A stretch of 64,000 bases of DNA, taken from positions 100,190,942-100,254,941 of the forward strand of contig CM051455.1 in NCBI GenBank assembly GCA_028274465.1, given 5' to 3'. This DNA comes from Plantago ovata. Lineage: Eukaryota; Streptophyta; Magnoliopsida; Lamiales; Plantaginaceae. A program made the position numbers and the translations under genes. Below, piece by piece: positions 1 to 9,352 of this stretch (position 1 is its first letter; each line of letters starts with the position of its first letter). Below the pieces are notes generated by a model that searched no databases, was not told the DNA's origin, and was given only the letters and a program-made list of their open reading frames with translations.

Positions 1-350
1 AACTCAGATATAAGCAAAACTTCTTTATCTGAAACTTTATCTTTAGCTAACACTATTGTTTCCTTACAGACTTCTCAAGATACAAGTCAGAAGGTTGCTG
101 AAACTTCTGCACCAGAATCTACAACTCCTGTTCAGCAGGTAGATGAAAATTTTGGTTATTTTACTAAGTTTAAAAGCTTAGTACTTGTATCTAACAAGGT
201 GTTATTTCAGGATGAACAATTCAAGGATGCTGCTACAGCTCCTGAAGGAATGGAAATAGTTCCTGCACAACTCAGTGTGCAACATGAGCTTGGTGAGAAT
301 CAGCAGGTAATTCATGTTACAGTTTTAGACTCTAAAACTATTTTCCAAAA
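1..350 (+). pseudogene. Sire-A third ORF (ORF3), left fragment
   Basis: Frame 1 is open from the first base to 350. It encodes a piece of the accessory third ORF of a Sirevirus-type copia retrotransposon. The assignment rests on close collinear similarity to the ORF3 of Sire-B on the minus strand (about 19790-20100): both share the stretch around SLQTSQDTSQKV, the VLVSN motif and DEQFKDA. The reading stops at 350 because Sire-B is inserted here, inside a Gln-Asn codon pair; the apparent ORF then runs into the Sire-B LTR and ends at 396. The rest of the same ORF resumes at 41738. The segment is acidic, Ser/Thr/Gln-rich and lacks hydrophobic stretches. Its function is unknown. The 5' part of Sire-A lies outside the window. 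Confidence 0.8.
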
Positions 351-1915
351 TGTTGGTCCCTTTAAACAACAAGAAAAGACTAGGGGGGGTGAATAGTCTT
401 TTCAAACTTTCGTCGTTTAAAAACTTTCTCAGCAAGGACTTATTACTTTTCAGTAATGAGTTTGCTGATACTTAACTTTCTCAGCAAGCGCAAGTTACTT
501 TTCAGTAACGAGTTTTGCTGATACTTAAAATCAGAGAGCGGAAGTCTTTGATACAATAAGTGCTTTTTCAGTAAGTGATAGTTTCAGCAAGTGAACAGAG
601 TGACTGTGTACAGAAAGATATGCTTTGCTGAAAACTAAATGCAGTAAGTAAATCACACAAACACTTTTATAGTGGTATCTGAGAGTGGCGTAATCTCTCA
701 ACTAATCCACTTTGTCCTTTCTAGGACTGAATCCACTAAGACAAGTTTGAGGTTCCTTACAACACCTATCTAGAGCGATTCAAATAGAAACCAAAGCACA
801 CTTGCTTCGTTTCCAACCTAACTAGAGAACGAGACCTTGTTCTCCACCAAACTTGAGACTTCTAATCAGTAACTCTATGCTCGATTAAATTCCCCCTGAA
901 TTTCACGCCTGAAAGGGTGTATTTTCAGTTAGAGAGGTTTGGGATGAGATAACTTGATTATAACTTATTCAGCTACAACAAGAAATCTAAGAAACAAAAC
1001 TTTGAATACTTTGCAGTAAACAAGTTTGATTGTTTCTAGTTTCAAGACTTGTTCATGTTCGAAAGAAAGAACACTTAACTAATTTCTTAGCCGTGTATGT
1101 TCTACTTCTTCACAAGTAGCTTTTTCAAGCTTTAAGTCTTGGAACGGATCAATGGCAGTAAAGAGTGTTTGAAGGGTATGTGAGTTTAAGCACAAGTGTG
1201 AATATGATCACGTTGTTGACACACTTCAACTCTTTGCCGGATGACCTCTATTTATAGTGAATCAAGGGAGCCATTTGAATTTCAAATTCCAAGGCTTTGT
1301 TCCTTAAAATGTCACTATCTTGCTTTTGTACTTTCAGCAGCGTCCTTTGTTTGTCTTCTAGTCTTCCTGTCCTTCACGTGCATGCTTTGAATTTAATGTT
1401 CATTTGAATGAGATTCAAACATGAACGTTGGAGCGCAAATGCAAGTGCTTTCAGCAAGGAGGTCACATATGTTTTTCAGCAAGTGGTCAGTCTCAGTTTC
1501 AGCAAGCACAACCTACTCTGTCGTTTTGATTTTCACTTATGCAAGCTGTTGCTGAAGTTTCCACTTTCTGAGCAACATGTGCCTTTGTAGATACCAGTCT
1601 TCAGAAATCTTCTAGTCTTCAGTTTTCGAATTCTTCAAGTTTTTGAGCGGTTCTAAATGCTTTAATAGTTTGTTTGTGTAAACAAAGTACATCATCAGCA
1701 AATGCTTCAATAGGTTGTTTTCTTTTCAGAAAACAAGATACATCATAAGCGGTAAAAAAACCCTATCTAGCACCTACTCTAAGTCTTCAGCAAACGTTCC
1801 TCTTTTACAATGTCCTTAAAGTTCTAAATTCCTATGGACCTTAAGAGTACTAGTTACTGGACTTTCCTTATTTTAGCATGGTTAATTGCTCATCAAAATT
1901 ACAAGTTTCCTAACA
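351..1915 (-). repeat. Sire-B 3' LTR
   Basis: 1,565-bp LTR with TGTT...AACA ends: it begins TGTTAGGAAAC (minus strand, at 1915) and ends GGGACCAACA at 351. It is collinear with the truncated 5' LTR at 40622-41737 and with the LTRs of Sire-A and Sire-C. It holds a TATA box (1249-1256, read on the minus strand), many TTGCTGA/TCAGCAA heptamers, and a C-run (G-run on the plus strand) near the 3' end. ORFs at 1408-1590 and 199-396 that enter it are not genes. Confidence 0.9.
1249..1256 (-). promoter_or_regulatory. Sire-B 3' LTR TATA box
   Basis: TATAAATA on the minus strand. The same box lies at the equivalent place in all Sirevirus LTRs here (41526-41533, 45084-45091, 57813-57820), roughly 600 bp into the LTR. 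It is the probable U3 core promoter. Confidence 0.65.
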
Positions 1916-2178
1916 AATTTCCCCCTTTTTGATGTTAGCAATCCATGGCTAAATTAATTGATACCCTTTTAGAGGTTTCTGATGTTGAATAAATCAGTTG
2001 ATTAATGCAAGCATACTTGAATAATAAAACAGTAAGCATAAGTAGATTGCATAATAAAAAACCAATAAGAGTCAAAAGATTTATTGCTGATAGTTATGTT
2101 TCAGTAAGTTTACAAGAAAGTTCAGAGATAACTACACAAAATCAGCAAACAAAACTAAACAAAGCTTTTACAAGGGAC
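1916..2178 (-). other. Sire-B 3' untranslated region with polypurine tract
   Basis: Lies between the ORF3 stop and the 3' LTR. The minus strand reads AAAAAGGGGGAAATTT (1930-1916) directly before the LTR, a polypurine tract expected to prime plus-strand synthesis. The matching tract in Sire-A is at 44461-44474. The apparent ORF at 2005-2277 on the plus strand is antisense and not coding. Confidence 0.75.
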
Positions 2179-2443
2179 TTAAGCTCTTTCAGCAGAAGAT
2201 TTTCTCAGAATCTCCCGTACACTCTTCTCAGCAAGTGCAGAAAATTCAACACAGTCCTTTTCGTAATCTTCAAGTAGCTTACGGACTTCGAGCTAAATGA
2301 TCCTTGCGTTCTTGCTGGCGGTATAATGATGTTTTTCAACATTCATTTCTTTGTAGTGCAACACCCACAAGTGCATGGCCCAATTGCTGGCATGGAGAAG
2401 TTGTGTATCTGAAATGCCCTTGTTAGCATGAATCTTCCTTAAC
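2179..2443 (-). pseudogene. Sire-B ORF3, C-terminal fragment
   Basis: Last about 88 codons of the Sire-B accessory ORF, separated from the main body (17361-20759) by the Cop-L insertion. The minus-strand reading resumes directly after Cop-L and is collinear with the Sire-A copy at about 43950-44217: both contain an HASNWAMHLWV-like stretch and a terminal helix around RKLLEDYEKDC. An in-frame TAG replaces a Gln codon that is intact in Sire-A. The ORF ends with TAA at 2179-2181. No transmembrane segment is visible at this C-terminus, which argues against a classical envelope protein. The function is unknown. Confidence 0.75.
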
Positions 2444-2448
2444 TAGAG

Positions 2449-4587
2449 TGTAAGAAAATACAGTCAGAGTTACCCCTAGGGTACGCAGTGGAATTTCAAA
2501 ATTTTCTTAACATGCAGGTTAATTGATTATGTATATGCCGTATATATTTAAACACGTCAATTAGAAGACTAACCTTACTTCCAAAGCAAGCACAGCTTTC
2601 AAGTCTTCGTAATAATCCGGTGTATCTTCTCCTTCGTCGAAGTCGAAGATATCTGCAATACTTTGATTATCTGCAAGACAATAAAAGTTAGTTTCCAGCT
2701 CCTAGAACCTCAACCTTGGTATCCACGGATGAGCAGCCTATCAGAAAGAATGCTAGGATATTCTTTGTGTGGCCAAGAATATGGGGCGGCGATTCCTCCG
2801 GTAGGTGGCGCGCGCGTGGCTTAGGTGAGGTCGGGGAGAGCTTTTGATTTCTCTAAGAAAGGTAGAATAATTCTCTAAGAATTTGATTCTTCAACTGTGT
2901 GAAAATCTATGTCAAAAGCTCTCTAATAGTCTACTATATATAGTAGTCAATAGAAGCCTAAAGCATAAGCAATTAGACTTCATAAAGGAATAAGAATCTA
3001 ATTCTTATCGCACTAGGAAACAAATTTCAAGTCTAGATTCATTCCCAATCAAATTAAAACTCCATCAGGAAAATCTAACTTATCTCTTATACTTCTAATA
3101 GAGGAAGGAGTCGAACTCCTTTCCCTACTCCGACTTGCGCGCGCGCGCATCCTAAGGGTGATAGGTGGGTCCCGATTTTGGGACCCACTTATAGTTCTAA
3201 GGCAATTCAAACTCCAAGTAGATTTTTCCCATGTGCATATGTTAATTCTAAATTAACATATCCTTTCAAATCAAACCTCTGTTATATTTCTAAAATATAA
3301 TCTTTAATTGTATTTACATAAAATACAATTAATTAGCCAATTCAATTAATAATTCCAAATCATTAATTGAGCCACAAAATATTATAATTAATTCCAAATC
3401 AATTATAATCCATCAATCACAATTAATTCCAAATCAATTATAATCCATCAATCACAATTAATTCCAAATCAATTGCGATTCCATCTTCAAGGATATTCGG
3501 ATAAGCTGAATCACCACATAGTGTGACCCATAGGGCCTCATTGTATTAATCAAGTCCTAGACTAGGCAAAATGGAATTCCTGGACGGTTCCATTTGCAAT
3601 ATTAAAACATGAGGACGTTTGAGAGGTTTCTCAAAGCAAACCCTTTCGTTGCGAAGCCTGTTGCGCTCAACGCGGCGATGGTAACGTCCCTTCATCTGAC
3701 TTGCTCGAATGTATCTAGGATCGATGAAGTGTCTATCCCAATAATACATCCAAGGGCGTCTTCAGTGAGTTGCATGGTGAATCCAATATCTATTATGACC
3801 ATCATAATAATATTGATACGCTGGCCAGCGGTTTTACCAATCACAACTATGAACGACTATAAACAGTGCTCTCCTGTGCTACACGTGAGAGATGAATCCT
3901 TCACAGAATCACATATCATCCCCATTTGTATGTAGCCATAATCCTGGATCGTGTCTTAGGTCAACTGGTTATTCAGAGCTGACATCGACGGGTCCACCAA
4001 GGATATGGGGCAACAAATGTGATGATAAAGTCCTGTAAGTCCAAAGGACGACTGGCATCACTTCGACAACTTACCGGTTCCCATAGACACTTCGATGTAG
4101 AGTATACATCGATGGGAGTGTCCGGTGGGTACTTCCGTTGTTCGGTAATCGCCCATCGAACAACTATGCGCAGTTATGGGAACGTTTCTTGATTGTCCAA
4201 CAATCCGTTTCGTGGCCGTGGGATCGGCTCACACTTGCTCCAACAAGTATAATCTCCACGCATACTAGTCTCAGCTGGTTCATTCAGACCCCTACATCCG
4301 AGATGAACCTCGACTAGGGAGAGTTTGGGATAGATGATAACTCACATAGCTCCCACTATCTGTGTGATCGGTCATCTATCCGAGGGGGCATGTTTAATAT
4401 CAATACAGAGAGGAATAGAGATATGACATGCTGCATGCCTGGTGTAATATAAATATGAAAGCGATACTCAATAGTCAAACAACAAACATATATTATATTA
4501 CGTTGACCTGTGTAATAGTACATATATACCCTCTATAAGGGTTGCATGCCCTTAATAAGGACTGTCTCTAGGACATATACACTATCA
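2449..4587 (-). repeat. Cop-L 3' LTR
   Basis: 2,139-bp LTR, nearly identical to 15057-17158. In element orientation it starts TGATAGTGTATCTGTCC and ends in CTTACA. It contains a palindromic TATA region (CTACTATATATAGTAG, 2931-2946), alternating GC tracts (2811-2821 and 3136-3149) and a 35-bp tandem repeat. ORFs at 3546-3749 (minus) and 3609-3935 (plus) recur in the other LTR and are not genes. Confidence 0.92.
3386..3475. repeat. 35-bp tandem repeat in Cop-L 3' LTR
   Basis: Two full 35-bp units (3386-3420, 3421-3455) and a 20-bp partial unit, each starting AATTAATTCCAAATCAATTA. The other LTR has one full unit (15993-16027) plus the partial. This accounts for most of the 37-bp length difference between the LTRs. 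Confidence 0.85.
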
Positions 4588-4601
4588 ATCTCCCACTTGG
4601 A
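4588..4601 (-). other. Cop-L polypurine tract
   Basis: The minus strand reads CCAAGTGGGAGAT immediately before the 3' LTR, matching the GGGAGAT-type polypurine tract common in plant copia elements. Confidence 0.7.
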
Positions 4602-4960
4602 CTAGAGCGAGTCACCTTTATGCTCAATACCCAGATTAGCATAATGTCTTAAGTGGACATCCACTGATAAGACCTTGGTGAAAGGATCTGCCACGTTGTC
4701 CGTGGTAGAGACACGTTCTATACTAACTTCTCCTCTATCAATAATCTCACGTATAACGTGATACTTTCTAAGTACATGTTTGTTCTTGTTTGTAGATCTA
4801 GGCTCCTTAGCTTGAGCAACGGCGCCCGTATTGTCCCAATAAATCGTTATTGGACTAGGAGCAGGAACAACCCTCAATTCCTTCAAGAACTCTGAAATCC
4901 AGACAGCTTCTTTCGAAGCTTCTGATCTAGCAATGTACCCAGCTTCTGTGGATGAGTCAG
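4602..4960 (-). pseudogene. Cop-L RNase H, C-terminal fragment
   Basis: Minus-strand fragment of a copia RNase H domain. Recognisable landmarks are a degenerate AEAEYIA-like segment (STEAGYIARSEASKEA), the WISEFLKEL helix, the YWDNTGAVAQA segment that carries a catalytic Asp, a KHVLRKYHVIREII segment and the TTDNVADPFTK motif close to the C-terminus. The frame is open from the break at 4960 to the stop at 4602. Upstream reverse transcriptase and integrase are missing because a deletion joined this fragment to gypsy LTR DNA at 4961. The polypurine tract and 3' LTR follow at once, as expected for copia order. It cannot be functional as a fragment. Confidence 0.85.
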
Positions 4961-6208
4961 TGATGGACGCGGATTTGTCAGTTCCGGTTCAGCAAATAAT
5001 ATTAGTTATTTAGCCAAAGGCAATCCACAACTACAACGAAAACCGTAGTGTAGCAGTAGAATGACTTGAGTGTCGTTCTCTCAGGACTATAACTAGCTTT
5101 ATCTAATCTAATTTAGAATATAAAGACAGCAGACAGATAGCAAAGGGTTTTTCTAACAGATAATGGAGATTGGTGATAGTATGATCCTTCAAAGCATAAC
5201 GGGTCGATAATCATGCATAAATTCCTCGGTCTTGCATGGAGATCTTTGATCAATCTAATGTCCTGTTGCAATTATTAAGCACTATGAAGATAATGGGTCT
5301 GACAAGTCAATCACTATTGTCCTAATGTGTTCCGTAATTATTCAACACTACGAAGATAAACTCGCGTACAGGTCGACGAGGGTCCAATTGTGCATAATAA
5401 TTAATACAACATACGAGAATTTAGGATGAGCCTGATCAACGAAATAAAGCAATAACACGGAGTATAATGCGCGATATAGCCATTAGCATGATTATCTTCC
5501 CTTCGCTAAGAATTAACATACTACCACCAACGATAAGTTTAGCTACTCATAATAGGCATGCAATCAACAGAAATCATAGAAGAAAACATGTTGAAAGAAT
5601 ATAAAAATAAGTAGAATAAACTGTAAGATACAAAGTTACCGAAGGTTGTCAATCTCCGGAGAATTGCAATCCTACAAGCTCCAATCTGCTATGAAAAAGT
5701 GTCCCCTAAGCTACGAACCCCCAGAACAGGCTCTGGGAAGTCCCTACCTAAAACTACAGAGAAAGGTGAGAAAGTAGGTCTGGAAAAGTATGATTTTCGG
5801 AGAAAACTGAGAAACTATATATAGGCCTCGAATAAGTGTGGGACGGTTCGCCCCGGAGACTTTTTCGCGGAATTCCGCGTTTTCGACGCGTTTTTGGATT
5901 TCTTCCCCTTTTCGGACTCGGTTTCTGACTTCTAGTGGCCTTCTAACCTCCAGATTCGACCCCTAGACTCCAAATCCTATCCGGAAACCTTCAGATACTC
6001 CAAATACGCTTCTGGAACACCAATTCCTTGTCAACTTCAATATAATTACCCGGAAATCCTCGAATTTCAACCAAAACCTGTAAAATAAAATCTAAAGGGA
6101 AACGTGACACTATTCTAATAAAATGCACTAAAATATAGCTAAATTAACATAGAGGATAGCTAAAATAGGTGAAAAAGACTCAAATGAAAGTGTAAAATAC
6201 ACATTCAT
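4961..6208 (-). repeat. Gypsy LTR remnant a (Gyp family)
   Basis: About 1.25-kb LTR of the Gyp family on the minus strand, starting TGATGGACGC on the plus strand and ending ACATTCAT. The TATA box and single GGTTCGCC motif near 5820-5850 resemble the Gyp-3 LTR, while the end near 4975 is closer to Gyp-1. It has two copies of the CACTA(C/T)GAAGATAA repeat seen in the Gyp-3 LTR. No internal Gyp sequence is attached. Confidence 0.8.
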
Positions 6209-6214
6209 GTATTT

Positions 6215-6991
6215 TAACCCTTCGCTAAGAATTCACATACTATCACCAACGAGAAGTTTAGCTACTCATAGTTGTCATGCAATCAACAGAAATCATAGAA
6301 GAAAACATGTTGAAAGATATATAAAAATAAGTAGAAAAACTGTAAGATACAATGTTACCGAAGGTTGTCAGTCTCCGAAGAATCGCGATCTTACAAGCTC
6401 CAAACTGCTATGAAAAAGTATCTCCTAAGCTACGAACCCCCAGAACAGGCTCTGGGAAGTTCCTACCTAAAACTACAAAGAAAGGTGAGAGAATAGGTCT
6501 GGAAAAGTATGAATTTCGGAGAAAAACTGAGCAACTATATATAGGCCTCGAATTTGTGTGGGGCAAAGGGCCCCACACACCGGGCGACTCGCCTGGTGTG
6601 GGGCGATTCGCCCCACGTCCTGGGCGATTCGCCCGGGAGCAAAATTCGGGAAATTCCGCGTTTTCGACGCGTTTTTGGATTTCTTCCCCTTTTCGGACTC
6701 GGTTTCTGACTTCTAGTGCCCTTCTAACCTCTAGATTCGACCCCTAGACTCCAAATCCTATCCGAAAACCTTCAGATACTCCAAATAGGCTTCTGGAACA
6801 CCAATTCCTTGTCAACTTTAATATAATTGCCCGAAAATCCTCGTTTTTCAACCAAAACCTGTAAAATAAAAACTAAAGGGAAACGTGACACTATTCTAAT
6901 AAAATGCACTAAAATATAGCTAAATTAACATAGAGGATAGCTAAAATAGGTGAAAAAGACTCAAATGAAAGTGTAAAATACACATTCATCA
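6215..6991 (-). repeat. Gypsy LTR remnant b, truncated
   Basis: 777 bp matching the first two thirds (in its own direction) of a Gyp-1-type LTR, ending CATTCATCA at 6991. It keeps the multi-copy GGCGA-N-TCGCC array (about 6560-6650) and the TATA box at 6535-6545. It abuts remnant a head to tail. ORFs at 6207-6413 and 6352-6747 are LTR sequence and recur in other Gyp LTRs. Confidence 0.8.
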
Positions 6992-7813
6992 TGTCCTGAT
7001 GGTAAATCTATCTTGCAGCGTCCAACGCGTTTGGCTTCAACTGGATCGTCGTTTCCAACATGCAAGTCGATTTCACCTTGCTTGACTAGCTTGTGTTCAA
7101 TTAGCCCCTGCACATTATTGCAAATGTGCGAGCCTCAAGCTGTATCTAATACCCAACCATTGGAGTCAAGAGTAGTCATGTTCATTTCAATAACAAACAT
7201 ACCTGAGCTAGAAGCCGGTGGCTTCTTAGCTTGATCTGCCCTCAGCTTAGGGCAATCTTTCTTCCGATGCCCTTTCTGCTTACAGAAAAGACATTCATCT
7301 GTGTGTACCGTTCCGCTCCTCTTGAACCTCCTTTTCTGGTTCAGACGCTTAGTCTTATCATTCGAAGTGTTAGCCTTGGCTCCCGACTTTCCATTACCCT
7401 TAGCACCTTTGTTTCTCGGGTTTGGGTTAGACGGTTGCCTAACAAACATGATTGACTTTTCCTTCTTAGGAAGAGTTTGATCATATGTCTTCAGAAGATT
7501 ATGGAGTTTCGGCAGTGTTACGTCCTTCGCATTCATCGTGGTTAACGATGAACTGCGAATACGAACTCGACAATGATTGAAGGACAAAGATCACCATGAT
7601 CTTATTCTCATCTTGAGAACATGATTAGACATGTTCCCTCCTTCATTGAGCTTGCATCCGTGTATCTCTTTGATCAAATCAAATTCAACACTTCTGGCTG
7701 TCGTCTTAAAGAGCGACTCAAGATGCTTCAGCATCTCATATGGCAACATGCTATCATGTTGTCTCTGCAGCCCATTGCTCATTGCCGCCACCATAATACA
7801 CTGCGCGGATCTA
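6992..7813 (-). pseudogene. Cop-L gag C-terminus and start of protease
   Basis: Minus-strand piece of the Cop-L gag polyprotein. From 7794 it has a capsid-like helix region with the LPYEMLKHLESLFK and VEFDLIKEIHGCKL segments typical of plant copia gag. Next come a basic Asn/Lys-rich stretch, a CCHC zinc knuckle CLFCKQKGHRKKDC (nucleic-acid binding) and the protease start NGWVLDTASGSHIC, with DTA in place of the usual catalytic DTG/DSG. A stop and a frameshift near 7587-7600 split it. It ends at 6991, where gypsy LTR DNA replaces the rest of pol. Gyp-1 separates it from the gag N-terminus at 13414-13630. Confidence 0.85.
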
Positions 7814-8172
7814 GCATCTGATGAATGTGTATTTTACACTTTCATTTAGGTCTTTTTCACCTATTTTAGCTATCCTCTATGTTAATTTAGCTATATTTTA
7901 GTGCAATTTATTAGAATAGTGTCACGTTTCCCTTTAGTTTTTATTTTACAGGTTTTGGTTAAAAACGAGGATTTCAGGGCAATTATATTAAAGTTGACAA
8001 GGAATTGGTGTTCCAGAAGCCTATTTGGAGTATCTGAAGGTTTCCGGATAGGATTTGGAGTCTAGGGGTCGAATCTGGAGGTTAGAAGGCCAATAGAACT
8101 CAGAAACCGAGTCCGAAAAGGGGAAGAAATCCAAAAACGCGTCGAAAACGCGGAATTTCCCGACAAAAAGCT

Positions 8173-8254
8173 CCCGGGCGAATCGCCCGGGACGTGGGGC
8201 GAATCGCCCCACACCCGGCGAGTCGCCCCGTGTGTGGGGCCCTTCGCCCCACAC
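8173..8254. promoter_or_regulatory. GC-rich palindrome array upstream of TATA, Gyp-1 5' LTR
   Basis: Four closely spaced inverted repeats in otherwise AT-rich DNA: CCCGGGCGA-A-TCGCCCGGG (8173-8191), GGGGCGA-A-TCGCCCC (8196-8210), GGCGA-G-TCGCC (8217-8227) and a GTGTGGGGC...GCCCCACAC arm pair (about 8232-8254). They end about 13 bp before the TATA box, so a role as activator binding sites is plausible but inferred. The array recurs in the other Gyp LTRs with different copy numbers. Confidence 0.6.
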
Positions 8255-8266
8255 AAATTCGAAGCC

Positions 8267-8274
8267 TATATATA
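8267..8274 (+). promoter_or_regulatory. Gyp-1 5' LTR TATA box
   Basis: TATATATA in the context CCTATATATAGTTGCTCAG, conserved at the same place in every Gyp LTR here (12605-12614, 21239-21248, 25479-25486, and minus strand 28006-28013). It is the likely core promoter. Confidence 0.7.
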
Positions 8275-9072
8275 GTTGCTCAGTTTTTCTCCGAAATTCA
8301 TACTTTTCCAGACCTATTCTCTCACCTTTCTCTGTAGTTTTAGGTAGGAACTTCCCAGAGCCTGTTCTGGGGGTTCGTAGCTTAGGAGATACTTTTTCTT
8401 AGAAGTTTGGAGCTTGTAAGATCGCGATTCTTCGGAGACTGACAACCTTCGATAACATTGTATCTTACAGTTTTTCTACTTATTTTTATATATCTTTCAA
8501 CATGTTTTCTTCTATGATTCTGTTGATTGCATGACAACTATGAGTAGCTAAACTTATCATTGGTGATAGTATGTGAATTCTTAGCGAAGGGTTGATAATT
8601 ATGCTAATGGCTATATCGCGCATTATACTCCGTGTTATTGCTTTATTTCTTTAGACTAGCATATCTATATCTTCGTAGTGTTGAATAATTACGGAACACA
8701 ATTGGACAATTTAATAGTCTTTTGACCTATCTATTTATCTTCGTAGTGCTTGATAATTACAACAGGACAATTTATTGATCAAAGATCTCCATGCAAAACC
8801 GAGAAATTTACGCATGATTATAAACCCGTTATGCTTTGAAGGACCATACTATCACCAATCTCCATTATCTGTTAGAAAAACCTTTGCTATATCGTCTGCT
8901 GTTTTTATATTCTAAATTAGATTTGATAAAGCTAGTTATAGTCCTTAGAGATCGACACTCGAGGTTATTCTACTGCTACACTACGGTTTTCGTTGTAGTT
9001 GTGAATTGCCTTTGGCTAAATAACAAATTTATTTGCTTGATCCGGAACTGACAATCCCGCGTTTCATCAAAT

Positions 9073-9090
9073 TGGCGCCGTTGCCGGGGA
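9073..9090 (+). other. Gyp-1 primer binding site (tRNA-Asp type)
   Basis: TGGCGCCGTTGCCGGGGA, three bases after the LTR. It is complementary to the 3' end of plant tRNA-Asp as I recall it, the site typical of Athila/Tat gypsy elements. Confidence 0.85.
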
Positions 9091-9352
9091 CTATACTCCT
9101 TTTTTCTGTTTAATTTGTTTATATTTTCAGCATTCGGTTCCCTACAGAAGAACAGGATCTGGGGGTTTGCTCTCAGGAAATCTCACTTTCTTACCCTATT
9201 TCTTCCCCCCTATCTTTTTCAGGAAATTCATCTAATCTGATCTCGGTTACCTTACGTGTTTGCGCTCTCGAACTTTTTGGTTATATTGTGTTTGATTACG
9301 CTAATAGAACTAATTTTTAGTTTTGAGTCACTCTTACTACAGAAATACAAGT

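Larger units (their letters stand above)
7819..9069 (+). repeat. Gyp-1 5' LTR
   Basis: 1,251-bp LTR, almost identical to 12173-13408. It contains the GGCGA-N-TCGCC array, a TATA box, and two degenerate copies of a repeat with core ATCTTCGTAGTG near 8675-8745. ORFs on either strand here (8021-8256, 8836-9051) are LTR sequence. Confidence 0.93.

Noticed and set aside
2179..2443. Classical retroviral envelope gene downstream of pol
   Set aside because: No signal peptide, membrane span or cysteine pattern visible in any ORF3 piece; kept as an accessory ORF.
3546..3935. Overlapping ORFs on both strands in the Cop-L LTR (also 16181-16423)
   Set aside because: Inside LTRs, both strands open by chance, no domain signature.
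6352..6747. ORFs of 60-180 codons in Gyp LTRs (also 8021-8256, 12455-12962, 21036-21534, 25167-25713)
   Set aside because: They recur only because the LTR recurs, overlap the palindrome array and TATA region, exist in several frames and strands, and have no domain features.
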